Shown: positions 47,001 through 56,192, counted from the stretch's first letter. The stretch is 64,000 bases of DNA from Solirubrobacteraceae bacterium (GCA_030447505.1 JAUJOT010000010.1:1-64000), one strand, 5' to 3'. Notes: a model not told the origin generated them from the sequence alone. Numbers and translations: made by a program.

Positions 47001-47421
47001 GGGCTTCTTGGCGAAGGTCCGCGAGCGCCTGGACGACGAGGGCATCGCGTACTGCTACCTCGACGGTCGCACGCGCCGGCGCGATCGCGTGCTCGCGCGG
47101 TTCAAAGAGGGCGCGGATCCGGTGTTCCTGATCAGCCTCAAGGCCGGCGGGTTCGGCCTCAACCTCACCGAAGCCGACTACTGCTTCCTGCTCGACCCGT
47201 GGTGGAACCCCGCCAGCGAGGCCCAGGCGGTCGACCGCACCCACCGCATCGGCCAGACCCGCGCGGTGATGGTCTACCGGATGATCGCGCGTGACACGAT
47301 CGAGGAGAAGGTCGTCGCCCTCGCGCGCCGCAAGGCCGCGTTGTTCAGCGGGGTGATGGACGAGGGCGACCTGTTCGCGGGCAGCCTGACCGCGGAGGAC
47401 ATCCGCGGGCTGCTCGGCTGA
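44071..47421 (+). CDS. SWIM-zinc-finger SNF2-family helicase
   Basis: About 1116 aa. A SWIM finger (CTCPVGYNCKHVAAIVIAA, ~residues 85-105) is followed by a ~500-residue bacterial SNF2-associated region and the motor: RPYQREGFGWLASLW, DDMGLGKTLQALALI (Walker A), LLLDEAQYVKN, TGTPMENNLMELWS, then LVFSQFTGFLAKVRERLDDE, LISLKAGGFGLNLTEA and DRTHRIGQTR. Such proteins are ATP-driven DNA translocases or nucleoprotein remodelers. The TTG at 44071 with GAGGGG seven bases upstream is preferred; GTG 44080 and ATG 43999 are alternatives. It is next to mobile-element debris but intact. Confidence 0.93.
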   Translation: MRLVLDVIAELSDVELAEVEAAVGRPSFKRGRGYARNRVVAISWDPDADTLTGSVVGQGALYDTAAFFAADPDGALAFDDGECTCPVGYNCKHVAAIVIAAIDVGGGRAVRDRRPVRNVATAAQPPSWEKPLRALIDARAPQTAGNPLAIELALHVDGFPGRGAPRLMARLMRPGARGGWVNGSLTWSGLDSWHVQSGDYRADHLALTRELYAAHRAREGRVAYPYHYGGERTLDLSGCDSPQLWSLLDEGSRLGLKLVHAHPGLGEVPCHQQGELVIDVTRQGDQGSLVTAVLRVDGDGGDRDGDGLEPLLFLGASGHGVVCAERAEVSAGHAFESRRLRLVRLARPAAPQLQRMVLDGERLEIPPGELDRFADELCPALRNVATVASSDGSFVPPEVSAPTLALRASYGADHVVEAEWGWDYQVGATTRRVALATNGAGPGFRDLAAERAILADAVLTGTDLERFGLLDHAGHPADAPAVALTGLDSMRFTTEGLPRLQQLTGVAVEIEGRPADYRDVGDSLTIGVSTADIDGERDWFDLGVTISVDGRELPFAEVFVALASGDSHVLLADGAHFSLLAPRLQSLRQLIEEARELTESPSAPLRISRYQAGLWAEFAALGVVTEQAQAWQRQVGALLELDVLDERDPPPTLAARLRPYQREGFGWLASLWELELGGILADDMGLGKTLQALALICHARERDPGSGPFLVVAPTSVVSNWVAEAARFAPGLTVDAVTDTLARSGRTIEEVAAADVVVTTYTLFRLEADAYRTVAWAGLLLDEAQYVKNHQGKTYRCVRELAAPFKLAITGTPMENNLMELWSLLSITAPGLFPDPKRFADQYARPIERRGDADQLSRLRRRIKPLVKRRTKELVAADLPAKQQQALAVDLHPRHRKLYDRHLQRERQKILGLIDDFDRNRFTILRSITLLRQLSLHPGLVEAQHGAVPCAKLAALVEQLGDVVGGGHRALVFSQFTGFLAKVRERLDDEGIAYCYLDGRTRRRDRVLARFKEGADPVFLISLKAGGFGLNLTEADYCFLLDPWWNPASEAQAVDRTHRIGQTRAVMVYRMIARDTIEEKVVALARRKAALFSGVMDEGDLFAGSLTAEDIRGLLG

Positions 47422-47682
47422 GCGGCTGGAACTGGCGGCTACAGCGGCAGCAGTCCACGTGTGCGCGGCATCGATCCTCGGCGATCCGGGCGGTGTCAGG
47501 GAGCGCGCGCCGGGCCTGCTCGCCTGGGGTCATCTGACGCGGAGCTTCTCCTGCACCCGCCGGCGCCCTCAGCGTTTCACAGCAAGATCACATCCTGCTC
47601 CCAAGCGGTTCACACAACACCGCTCTTTGGTGGGCAGATTGGGACGCGACGAAGGACGAGACGACCTGATCAGGGAGCCACG

Positions 47683-49965
47683 ATGAACGCTCAAGCGAGC
47701 AGCCGGGTCGACCTGCACTGCCACTCCAGCGCGTCGGCGGTGTCCAAGCTCGGGGTGCAGCGGGCCCTGGGCCTGCCGGAGTGCGCGACGGCGCCGCAGG
47801 AGGTCTACGAACTCGCCAAGCGCCGCGGGATGGACTTCGTGACGATCACCGACCACGACACGATCGATGGGGTGCTCGAGCTCGCCGAGCGTTACGACGA
47901 CGCGTTCGTCTCCGAGGAGCTGACGGCATGGTTCCGCGGCGAGCCGCAGGCCGTGCACATCCTCGTCTGGGGGATCACCCCCGACGATCACGAGCGTCTG
48001 CAGGCGCTCGCCGGCGACGTGGAGGCCGTCGCCGAAGAGCTTTGCGGGCGCGGGATCGTGTGCGCGCTCGCGCATCCGTTCTACGCGGTAGAGGCACCGC
48101 TGCTGCCGCGCCACCGCCGCCGCCTGGCGCAGCTGTTCCCGATCTGGGAGACGCGCAACGGCTCCCGTGCGCGGGAGCTCAACTCGCCGGCGGAGGTCTA
48201 CATCGAGACGCACGGCGGCACCGGTGTCGGCGGCTCGGACGACCACGCGGGCGTGGACGTCGGGCGCACGTTCACGCAGACGCCGCGGTCGGCGACCTGG
48301 CGCGAGTTCCTCGACCACGTCGTCAGCGGCGCGGCCACGCCGCGCGGGCAGCACGGCAGCGCGGCGAAGTGGACGCACGCCGCGATGGCGCTCGCCACCA
48401 GGGCGCTGGGGCGAGGCGAGGGCGACGGGCCCGCGCCGGACCCGGCGGCGATCTTCACGATGGTGCAGCGTCTCATGAAGGAGGTCGATACGCGCTCCAG
48501 CCACACCGGCTCCGGACTGCGCGCCGACGACGCGCGCGCCCTGCTGCGCGCCTGGCTGGCCGCCGTCGAGCTGGACCTCTGCGAGACCGAGCTGATCGCG
48601 CTGCTGCAGGACGACGACTTCTCCCACGCCGACCTGTACCGCCGCGCGCGACGCATCCACGAGCGCAAGCTCGCGCGCGCGGTCGGCCAGATCGCCGCGA
48701 CCGCCACCGCGCCCGACGGCGCCGATCTCGCCAAGGCAGGTGCCACGCTGTTCGAGGCCTGCTTGGCGGCGATCCCGTACGCGCCGGCGGCGGCGTTCCT
48801 CGGCCGCGAGAAGGCCAAGCTTGCGCGCCGCGAGGGCGAGCCGCTGCGCGTCGCGCTCGTCGCCGACGCCGTCGGCGGGATGCACGGCGTCACGCACGCG
48901 CTCGACGAGCTGCGCGACCGCGCCGTGCCCGGCTTCGAGGTCGAGGTCGTCGGCACCGACCACAACGTCGACCGGCGGCTCAGCGCCGTCGCCGAGATCG
49001 ACATCCCGTTCTACACCGGGCTGAAGGTCGGCGTGCCGAGCCTGCCGGCCATCGTCGACGCCCTCGCCGAGGGCCGCTACGACCTCGTCCACCTCTGCTC
49101 ACCCGGCCCCAGCGGCGCGGCCGCGTCCGTCATCGCCCGCGCGATGGGCCTGCCGGTGCTGGGCAGCTACCACACCGAGCTCGCCGCGTACGCCGGGCTG
49201 CGCTCGCAGGACCCGGCGCTCGAACTCGCGGCCCGGATCGCGATCGGCGCCTTCTACGGCCAGTGCCGCCGTGTCCTGTCGCCCAGCACGGCGTCCGACG
49301 CGGTGCTGCGCCAGATGGGCATCGCCGACGAGCGCATCGGCCGCTGGGACCGCGGCGTGGACATCGATCGCTTCTCTCCCAGGCACCGCGACCCGCATCT
49401 GCTGCCCGGCGAGGTCACCGTCCTCTACGCCGGCCGGCTGACACGCGAGAAGGGCGCCGACCTGCTCGCAGACGCCTTCCTGCGGGCACGTGCGCGCGAT
49501 CCGCGCCTGCACCTCGCGCTCGCCGGCGGCGGGCCGGAGGAGGACATGCTCCGAATGCGCCTCGGCGAGCACGCGACCTTCCTCGGCTGGCTGGAGGGCG
49601 ACGCCCTCGCCGCGGCGTACGCCAGCGCCGACATCTTCCTCTTCGCCAGCCGCACGGACACGTTCGGCCAGGTCCTGCTCGAGGCGCAAGCGAGCGGCCT
49701 GCCGGTCGTGGCCGTCGGCGAAGGCGGGCCGACGAGCATCATCACCGATGAGGTCACCGGCCGCCTGTGCCCGGCAGACGCGGGCGCCCTCGCCGACGCG
49801 GTGGTCCAGCTCGCGGCTCAGCCCTCCGAGCGCGAGCGGCTCGCCGCGAACGCGCTGCACGCCGTCGCGCAGCGCACCTGGGAGCGCTCGCTGGAACGAC
49901 TCGCAGACGGCTACCGGCGCGCGCTGGAGCAGAGCGCCGCCCGAGGCGTCAGCCATGCCGCGTGA
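47683..49965 (+). CDS. PHP-domain phosphoesterase fused to GT4 glycosyltransferase
   Basis: A 760-aa fusion. Residues 1-230 form a PHP domain (RVDLHCHSSAS, FVTITDHDTIDG, CALAHPFY, GGSDDHAGVDVG) with His/Asp metal ligands. A helical linker follows. Residues ~380-750 form a GT-B glycosyltransferase: VALVADAVGGMHGVTHALDE, VLYAGRLTREKGADLLADAF, FLFASRTDTFGQVLLEAQAS and GLPVVAVGEGGPTSII. Such fusions may couple sugar transfer with hydrolysis of a phosphate ester. AGGGAG lies eight bases before the ATG. The preceding 260 bases contain no gene. Confidence 0.92.
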   Translation: MNAQASSRVDLHCHSSASAVSKLGVQRALGLPECATAPQEVYELAKRRGMDFVTITDHDTIDGVLELAERYDDAFVSEELTAWFRGEPQAVHILVWGITPDDHERLQALAGDVEAVAEELCGRGIVCALAHPFYAVEAPLLPRHRRRLAQLFPIWETRNGSRARELNSPAEVYIETHGGTGVGGSDDHAGVDVGRTFTQTPRSATWREFLDHVVSGAATPRGQHGSAAKWTHAAMALATRALGRGEGDGPAPDPAAIFTMVQRLMKEVDTRSSHTGSGLRADDARALLRAWLAAVELDLCETELIALLQDDDFSHADLYRRARRIHERKLARAVGQIAATATAPDGADLAKAGATLFEACLAAIPYAPAAAFLGREKAKLARREGEPLRVALVADAVGGMHGVTHALDELRDRAVPGFEVEVVGTDHNVDRRLSAVAEIDIPFYTGLKVGVPSLPAIVDALAEGRYDLVHLCSPGPSGAAASVIARAMGLPVLGSYHTELAAYAGLRSQDPALELAARIAIGAFYGQCRRVLSPSTASDAVLRQMGIADERIGRWDRGVDIDRFSPRHRDPHLLPGEVTVLYAGRLTREKGADLLADAFLRARARDPRLHLALAGGGPEEDMLRMRLGEHATFLGWLEGDALAAAYASADIFLFASRTDTFGQVLLEAQASGLPVVAVGEGGPTSIITDEVTGRLCPADAGALADAVVQLAAQPSERERLAANALHAVAQRTWERSLERLADGYRRALEQSAARGVSHAA

Positions 49966-50006
49966 GACGTCGGTGCTCGAGGCGCGGCGCCGGCTGCTCG
50001 ATACCC

Positions 50007-50405
50007 GGCGACCACGGAGCGGTGCGGCGGCGGCTCGCCGAAGAGCACCTGCTCGACAAACGGCGTTACGCCGCGCCGTTCGGGATCCCGTCGGTGAGCA
50101 TGCAAGAGCCCTCGTTCAATCCACGCTGGGACCGCTTCCGCTGCTGGCGCGGGCCCTCATGGATCAACACGGCTTGGCTGCTCGTCCCACCGCTACGCGC
50201 GCTCGGCTACGAGCATCACGCCGACCGCGTCGCGTTGTCGCTGGCAAGCGCAGCGACCCGCGACGGGCTGCGCGAGCACTACGACGCAATCACCGGCCGC
50301 GGCATGGGCGCGCGCCGATTCGGCTGCTCGGCGCTGCTGCCCGAGCTGCTGGCGGCTTGTAGCCACAGGTTCCCGTGCTCTCTGGATTCGCGCTGCACGC
50401 CCTGA
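50007..50405 (+). pseudogene. GH63/trehalase-like glycosidase C-terminal remnant
   Basis: The frame reads GDHGAVRRRLAEEHLLDKRR, YAAPFGIPSVSMQEPSFNPR, WRGPSWINTAWLLVPPL and LREHYDAITGRGMGARRFGC. This is the C-terminal (alpha/alpha)6 barrel of GH63/GH37-like glucosidases (YWRGPxWxNxNWL ... EYxDPxTGxGLGA). The N-terminal ~400 residues are missing and no proper start exists. It directly follows the glycosyltransferase fusion, hinting at a lost sugar-processing partner. Confidence 0.7.
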
Positions 50406-50490
50406 TCGACTTCCGCGTATCGGGATGTTCACGAACTTCCACGGTCGACGGCCGATGATAGATCCACCACGAGCCGCACAGGAGATCGCG

Positions 50491-51723
50491 ATGCGCGTCC
50501 GTCCGACCCGCTCCCTGACCATCATCGCCGCCGCCGCCGTGGTGGCGCTGCTTCCGGGATCCGCCGCGGCCGGCGGTCCGCCTCACGACGAGGTCCGCTT
50601 CGCGACGTTCAACGCGTCGCTCAACCGCAGCGCGGAAGGACGGCTCGTCGCCGACCTGCAGCGTCCCGGCAACGCCCAGGCCGACGCCGTGGCCGAGATC
50701 ATCCAGCGCACCCGGCCCGACGTCCTGCTCATCAACGAGTTCGACTTCGACGCAGACGGCGAGGCGGCGCGCCTGTTCCAGGACAACTACCTGTCGCGCG
50801 CGCACGCAGACGCCGCCCCGATCGTGTACCCGTACCGCTACGTCGCCCCCTCCAACACCGGCGTCCCGTCGGGGTTGGACCTCGACAACGACGGTCGCGT
50901 GGGCGGGCCGAACGACGCCTTCGGCTTCGGCTTCTATCCCGGGCAGTTCGGGATGGCCGTCTACTCGCGCCACCCGATCCAGCCCGACGCGATACGCACC
51001 TTCCAGCGCTTCCTCTGGAAGGACATGCCGGGGGCGCTGCTGCCCGACGACCCCTCGACCGCCGCGCCCGCCGACTGGTACTCGCGGGAGGAGCTCGACG
51101 CGGTGCGCCTGTCGTCCAAGAGCCACTGGGACGTGCCGATCGAGGTCGGCGGCAGAACGATCCACTTCCTCGTCAGCCACCCGACGCCGCCGGTCTTCGA
51201 CGGAGCGGAGGATCGCAACGGCAGGCGCAACCACGACGAGATCCGCTTCTGGTCGGACTACATCACGCCCAACCGCTCCGGCTACATCTACGACGACCAG
51301 GGCCGGCGCGGCGGCCTGCGACCCTCGGAGCGGTTCGTGATCGCCGGCGACCAGAACGCCGATCCGCTCGACGGCGACAGCGTGCCCGGCGCGATCCAGC
51401 AGCTCCTCGAGCATCCCCGCGTCGACAGCAGGCTGACTCCGGCGAGCGCCGGAGCCGCCGAGCAGTCCGCCGCTCAGGGCGGGGCGAACCGCACGCATCG
51501 CAGCGACCCGCGGTTCGACACCGCAGACTTCGCCGACAGCCAGCCCGGCAACCTGCGCGTCGACTACGTGCTGGCGCGCAAGGGGATGAAGATCCTCGAC
51601 GCCGGCGTCTTCTGGCCGCCGTCGAGCGATCCGCTCTTCCGGCTGGTGGGGACGTTCCCGTTTCCGAGCTCCGACCACCGGCTGACCTGGATCGACGTGC
51701 GTCGTCCGGGCGGCCGCCGCTGA
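50491..51723 (+). CDS. Exported endonuclease/exonuclease/phosphatase-fold protein
   Basis: A 410-aa protein with a signal peptide (SLTIIAAAAVVALLPGSAAA). The EEP core is complete: RFATFNASLNR, VLLINEFDFDADG (metal Glu), FLVSHPTPP, VIAGDQNADPLDG and SSDHRLTWIDV (catalytic Asp-His). It would hydrolyse phosphodiesters outside the membrane. GGAG lies seven bases before the ATG. It opens a series of secreted phosphoesterase genes. Confidence 0.9.
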   Translation: MRVRPTRSLTIIAAAAVVALLPGSAAAGGPPHDEVRFATFNASLNRSAEGRLVADLQRPGNAQADAVAEIIQRTRPDVLLINEFDFDADGEAARLFQDNYLSRAHADAAPIVYPYRYVAPSNTGVPSGLDLDNDGRVGGPNDAFGFGFYPGQFGMAVYSRHPIQPDAIRTFQRFLWKDMPGALLPDDPSTAAPADWYSREELDAVRLSSKSHWDVPIEVGGRTIHFLVSHPTPPVFDGAEDRNGRRNHDEIRFWSDYITPNRSGYIYDDQGRRGGLRPSERFVIAGDQNADPLDGDSVPGAIQQLLEHPRVDSRLTPASAGAAEQSAAQGGANRTHRSDPRFDTADFADSQPGNLRVDYVLARKGMKILDAGVFWPPSSDPLFRLVGTFPFPSSDHRLTWIDVRRPGGRR

Positions 51724-51886
51724 GCTCCCAGCGGTCCCGGTCGCCGGGCCACACGGCGGCTACGGCTGCCATGACCGCCCGCATCGCACGATGATCACGC
51801 GCGCGTCACCGGCCCGTTACATCCGACCGACTCGTCGTTGCTGGCATCTCGGACAAGTTCGCTGCCGTCTGAGAGAGGACATCCCC

Positions 51887-53092
51887 CTGACCAGATCCGT
51901 CCTGACCGTGCTCCTGGCCGGCGCCGCGGGCGCCCTCGTTGCCGCCCCGGCGGTCGCCGCTCCGACCGCCGAGCCGACGCTCGAGGCGCGGGCGGTCCTG
52001 CCGGCCGACGCGTCGGCGCCGGCGCCCTTCGCCGGCGTTCCGAACGCCGACCCGGATCCGCAACCCGGCGCCCGCCAGCCGGTTGGGGGGTTCTCGGCGC
52101 TGGTCGACGCGCGCGGGAAGGACACGTTCTGGGCGATGCCCGACAACGGCTTCGGCTCGAAGGCCAACTCGCGCTCGTTCCTGCTGCGCGTCTACCGCGT
52201 TCGCGCCGACTTCGAGACGGCGTGCGGCGGCGACGGCGACGTCGAGATCCTCGACTGGATCACGCTGCGCGACCCCGACCGCAGGATCCCGTTCGCGATC
52301 GTCAACGAGGGCACCCCGGAGCGGCTGCTGACCGGCGGCGACTTCGACATCGAGTCGATGCGCGTCGACAAGCGCGGCGACCTGTGGTTCGGCGAGGAGT
52401 TCGGGCCGTTCCTGCTGCACACCGACGCCACCGGGCGCGTGCTCGAGGCGCCGATCCCGCTGCCGGGCGTCCGCTCGCCCGACTCGCCGCCGCCGGGCGA
52501 GGCCAACCTCGGGCGTTCGAACGGCTTCGAGGGCATGGCGATCTCGAAGGACGGCAAGACGCTCTACCCGGTCCTCGAAGGCGCCGTCGCCGGCGACGAC
52601 CCGCGCGTGCGGCGCGTCTACGAGTTCGACATCGCCGCCCGGCGCTACCGCGATGGTTGGCGCGAGTACCGCGTCGCCGACCCGGCGTTCCTCGTCTCCG
52701 ATTTCACCGCGCTCGACCAGCACCGCTTCGTCGCCCTCGAGCGCGACAACTTCGAGGGGGCCGCGGCGCGCCACAAGCAGGCCTTCGTCGTCGACCTGCG
52801 CGACAGCGGCCCGGACGGGGCGCTCGCCAAGCGGCCGGTGGTCGACCTGCTCGATCTGCGCGACCCGGCGCGGATCTCGCTGCCGGCCCGGCCCGGCGAC
52901 ATCGGGCTGGGCGACGCGTTCTCGATGCCCTACGTGACGATCGAGAGCGTGCTGCCGCTGCGCGGCCAGCGGCTGGCGATCGTCAACGACACGAACTTCG
53001 GGTCGCGCGGGCGCAATCCGCAGCTGCCCGACTACAGCGAGTTCGTCGTCGTGCGCGTCCCGGCGCTGCGCGGCGGGCGAGGAGCAGCGTGA
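51887..53092 (+). CDS. Exported esterase-like (phytase-fold) protein, CTG start
   Basis: About 401 aa. After the signal peptide (TRSVLTVLLAGAAGALVAAP) comes an esterase-like phytase beta-propeller: GGFSALVDARGKDTFWAMPD, DIESMRVDKRGDLWFGEEFG, SNGFEGMAISKDGKTLYPVL and FVALERDNFEGAAARHKQAF. GAGAGGAC lies 7-8 bases before a CTG at 51887 that gives exactly the signal peptide; in-frame ATG 51791 would add an implausible 32-residue Arg/Trp extension. The stop overlaps the next ATG. Substrate unknown, perhaps phytate-like esters. Confidence 0.85.
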   Translation: MTRSVLTVLLAGAAGALVAAPAVAAPTAEPTLEARAVLPADASAPAPFAGVPNADPDPQPGARQPVGGFSALVDARGKDTFWAMPDNGFGSKANSRSFLLRVYRVRADFETACGGDGDVEILDWITLRDPDRRIPFAIVNEGTPERLLTGGDFDIESMRVDKRGDLWFGEEFGPFLLHTDATGRVLEAPIPLPGVRSPDSPPPGEANLGRSNGFEGMAISKDGKTLYPVLEGAVAGDDPRVRRVYEFDIAARRYRDGWREYRVADPAFLVSDFTALDQHRFVALERDNFEGAAARHKQAFVVDLRDSGPDGALAKRPVVDLLDLRDPARISLPARPGDIGLGDAFSMPYVTIESVLPLRGQRLAIVNDTNFGSRGRNPQLPDYSEFVVVRVPALRGGRGAA

Positions 53093-54105
53093 TGCGGCGA
53101 CTGAGCACCCTCACCGCGGTCCTGGCGACCGCGATCGCGCTGTCGGCCGGCAGCGCAGCGGCCGGCAACGGCCGGCCGATCAATGCGGGCTCGAAGAACC
53201 CGCTGACGCTGGCCGTCATCGGCGACACGCCCTATGGCGACGCGCAGGTCGCCGCGTTCCCCGACCTCGTCGCCGACGTCAACCGCGATCCCAAGGTCGA
53301 CGTGGTGCTGCATCTCGGCGACATCAAGAGTGGCAGCAGCACCTGCACCGACGAGCGCTTCCAGCAGATGCGGGCGCTGTACGACACGTTCAAGGACCCT
53401 TTCGTCTACACGCCCGGTGACAACGAGTGGACCGACTGCCACCGCCGCGCGGCCGGCGGCTACCTCCCGACCGAGCGCCTGCAGCGGCTGCGCGAGATCT
53501 TCTACCCACAACCCGGCCGCGCACTCGGCGGCCGGCCGCTGCGGATGCTCACGCAGTCCGCCGAGCCGGGCTTCGAGGAGTTCGTCGAGAACCAGCTGTG
53601 GATGCGCTCGCAGGTCGTCTTCTCGACCGTCCACGTCGTCGGCAGCAACAACGACCTGGCGCCGTGGTTCGGCGCCGCCGAGACCCTCGAGCAGCGCCGG
53701 CTGCGCCTCGCCGAGTTCGACAGCCGGCTGGCCGCCGACCTCGCCTGGCTGGACCGCACGTTCGCGGTCGCCGCCGAGCACGGCGCGCGCGGCGTGGTGC
53801 TGGCCATGCAGGCTGACATGTTCGCCGGCGCCCGGGTCGACGGCTACGACGAGATCGTGCAGCGGATCGCCGATCTCGCCAGCCGCTTCGACGGGCCCGT
53901 GCTGCTGCTCGAGGGCGACACGCACGAGTACCTCGTCGACCGGCCGCTGGCCTCGGGCAGCCCGGCGCACGGCGTCGAGACGCGGGCGCCCAACGTCACG
54001 CGCATCGTCGTCGAAGGGGAGACCGCCGACGAGTGGCTGCGGCTGACGGTCGCCCCACGCTCGCCAGAGCTCTTCTCGTGGACGCGCGAGCGGGTCCAGG
54101 GCTGA
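53092..54105 (+). CDS. Exported metallophosphoesterase
   Basis: A 337-aa calcineurin-like phosphoesterase with a signal peptide (LTAVLATAIALSAGSAAAG). Metal-binding blocks are VIGDTPYGD, VVLHLGDIKSG, YTPGDNEWTDC and LLEGDTHEY. The second block also has a Cys pair suited to an extracytoplasmic disulfide. It overlaps the preceding stop (TGATG) and is followed 48 bases later by a second phosphoesterase, all on the plus strand. Confidence 0.88.
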   Translation: MRRLSTLTAVLATAIALSAGSAAAGNGRPINAGSKNPLTLAVIGDTPYGDAQVAAFPDLVADVNRDPKVDVVLHLGDIKSGSSTCTDERFQQMRALYDTFKDPFVYTPGDNEWTDCHRRAAGGYLPTERLQRLREIFYPQPGRALGGRPLRMLTQSAEPGFEEFVENQLWMRSQVVFSTVHVVGSNNDLAPWFGAAETLEQRRLRLAEFDSRLAADLAWLDRTFAVAAEHGARGVVLAMQADMFAGARVDGYDEIVQRIADLASRFDGPVLLLEGDTHEYLVDRPLASGSPAHGVETRAPNVTRIVVEGETADEWLRLTVAPRSPELFSWTRERVQG

Positions 54106-54153
54106 GCGTGTGGCGCGGGATGGGGGTGTCGCCATCCGCAAGGTGGCGGACGC

Positions 54154-56079
54154 GTGAGACTCCGCAGCAACCGATTCGCATTCACCGCCCTGGCGGTCGC
54201 GGCGACCTTCGCAGCGACGGTACCCGCCAGCGGCGCGCCGGGATCGGCCGCAGCCCGGAGCACGCTCGACCGCACGATCCTCGACACTGACGGCGACAAC
54301 CGGCTGCAGTTCGCGCCGGGCGAGGGCTACGTGGTGCGCGACGAGCTCGGCCCCGCGCTGCCGGGGCGGTCCAAGAGCCGCGCGCAGCGGATCTTCTTCG
54401 GGCAACTCACCGATCTGCACCAGGTCGACGAGGAGTCGCCGCTGCGCGTCGAGTTCGTCGACAAGCTCGGTCCGCCGCTGACGTCCGCCTACCGCCCACA
54501 GGAGGGCACCTCGCCGCAGGTGCTCGAGGAGATGGTCAAGCAGGTCCGCGGCGCGCGCAGCTCGATCACGGGGCGGCGGCTCGAGCTCGTGATGACGACC
54601 GGTGACAACTCGGACAACTCGCAGCGCAACGAGACGCGCTCGTTCATCGACATCCTGGACGGCGCCGTCCGGGTCGATCCGAACTCGGGCATCTCCGGCA
54701 CCTGCGGGACGTCAGCCGACCAGCTCTACGACGGCGTCCGTGGCGGCGGGGAGTACTACGAGCCCGACAGCAGCGAGCCCGCGCCGGGCGACGACGCGCA
54801 GGACGGCCCCGGCTATTCGCCGGACGAGGGCGAGAACCGGCGCGAAGCGGGACGCTCGAATCAGGTCCGCGACTTTCCCGGGCTCTTCGAGGACATGAAC
54901 CGTCCGTTCACGTCGACCGGGCTTGGCGTTCCGTGGTACGGGATCTTCGGCAACCACGACTCCCTGATCCAGGGCAACCAGCCGCGCAACGCCGCCTTCG
55001 ACGCGCTCGCCACCGGCTGCGTGAAGCCGGTTCGTCTTCCGGACCCGACGGGCGCCGCACTCGAGGCGCTCACCGCCGACGGCTTCACGGCGGCCGAGGC
55101 CGGACAGGCCCGCCTCCTGCTCGACGAGAGCATGCGCGAGATCGCGGCCGATCCGGACGCCGCGATCGCCGAGGGACGCGCCGTGGTCGTCCCGCGCGAC
55201 CCCGAGCGGCGGCTGCTGCGAAAGAGCGAGTACATCGGCGAGCACTTCCAGACGCGCGGCACGCCGGTCGGCCACGGGTTCACCGAGCTCAACACGGACG
55301 AGGGCAACTACGTGCTGCGCCCGCGGACCGGGCTGCGCTTTCTCGTGCTCGACTCCGTGGCGGACACCGGGGGCTCCGACGGGAACATCGACGACGTCCA
55401 GTTCCGCTGGATCCACGAGCAGCTGCGTGCGGCCGAGAAGTCAAAGGAGCTCGTGATGCTGTTCGCGCACCACTCGCTGCGGACGATGAACCAGCCGCCG
55501 GCGAGCGGCTTCCCGCCCGGCGACCAAGGCGGAAGCATCTCGCCGCTCGTCCACTACGGCGAGGCGCCGCCCGGGTCGGGCGAACGCACGCCCTGCCTGA
55601 TCCAGGACCCCGTCACGCCTCCCACGCTCGACGAGACGCTGCGCTGCCTGCTGCTGCGTCACCCGAGCGCGATCGCCTTCATCAACGGACACGAGCACCA
55701 CAACCGGGTGAGCGCCTACGAGCGGCTTCCGGGCAGCGGGCAGACCGAGGGCGGCTTCTGGGAGATCAACACGGCCTCGCACGTCGACTGGGCACAGCAG
55801 TCGCGCACGATCGATCTCTTCGACAATCGCGACGGCACGCTGTCGATCTTCGGCACGATCCTCGACCACGCCGCGCCGGCCGACCCCGGCGGCAGCGATC
55901 TCGCCGGACCCTCGTCGAGTACGCCGAGCCTGCTGGCGTCGATCTCTCGCGAGCTCGCGCTCAACGATCCCGACGCCGACAACGGCGAGGACGGTCACGG
56001 CGACCGGCGCGGAGAGCGCGCCGACCGCAACGTCGAGCTCCTCGTCATGGATCCATACGCACGCGTCGCGGCGCCGTAG
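54154..56079 (+). CDS. Exported metallophosphoesterase, large form
   Basis: A 641-aa secreted metallophosphoesterase starting at GTG, with signal FTALAVAATFAATVPASGAP. The blocks are GQLTDLHQVDEE, LVMTTGDNSDNSQRNE, WYGIFGNHDSLIQGN, LFAHHSLRTM and FINGHEHHNRV. The length and block spacing match large actinobacterial metallophosphoesterases. An Asp-rich tail (NDPDADNGEDGHGDRRG) could bind calcium. It ends the first run of the phosphoesterase island. Confidence 0.9.
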   Translation: MRLRSNRFAFTALAVAATFAATVPASGAPGSAAARSTLDRTILDTDGDNRLQFAPGEGYVVRDELGPALPGRSKSRAQRIFFGQLTDLHQVDEESPLRVEFVDKLGPPLTSAYRPQEGTSPQVLEEMVKQVRGARSSITGRRLELVMTTGDNSDNSQRNETRSFIDILDGAVRVDPNSGISGTCGTSADQLYDGVRGGGEYYEPDSSEPAPGDDAQDGPGYSPDEGENRREAGRSNQVRDFPGLFEDMNRPFTSTGLGVPWYGIFGNHDSLIQGNQPRNAAFDALATGCVKPVRLPDPTGAALEALTADGFTAAEAGQARLLLDESMREIAADPDAAIAEGRAVVVPRDPERRLLRKSEYIGEHFQTRGTPVGHGFTELNTDEGNYVLRPRTGLRFLVLDSVADTGGSDGNIDDVQFRWIHEQLRAAEKSKELVMLFAHHSLRTMNQPPASGFPPGDQGGSISPLVHYGEAPPGSGERTPCLIQDPVTPPTLDETLRCLLLRHPSAIAFINGHEHHNRVSAYERLPGSGQTEGGFWEINTASHVDWAQQSRTIDLFDNRDGTLSIFGTILDHAAPADPGGSDLAGPSSSTPSLLASISRELALNDPDADNGEDGHGDRRGERADRNVELLVMDPYARVAAP

Positions 56080-56169
56080 GCGCGGCATGCAGCGCGCGTC
56101 TGTTCGCGGTCACGAGGGGGGCAGGCGCCGGCCATGAGATCTGAGGTCCCTTCGTCAGGACGCGATCCT

Positions 56170-56192
56170 GGATTCATATTATCCATGAATCC
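56170..56192. repeat. AT-rich perfect inverted repeat
   Basis: GGATTCAT at 56170-56177 and ATGAATCC at 56185-56192 with a 7-base loop. It stands out in this GC-rich DNA, about 80 bases before a promoter-like site. Operator or terminator are both possible; there is no T-run. Confidence 0.5.

Noticed and set aside
47569..49092. 500-codon minus-strand open frame opposite the PHP-glycosyltransferase
   Set aside because: No motifs; mirrors the codon bias of the real plus-strand gene.
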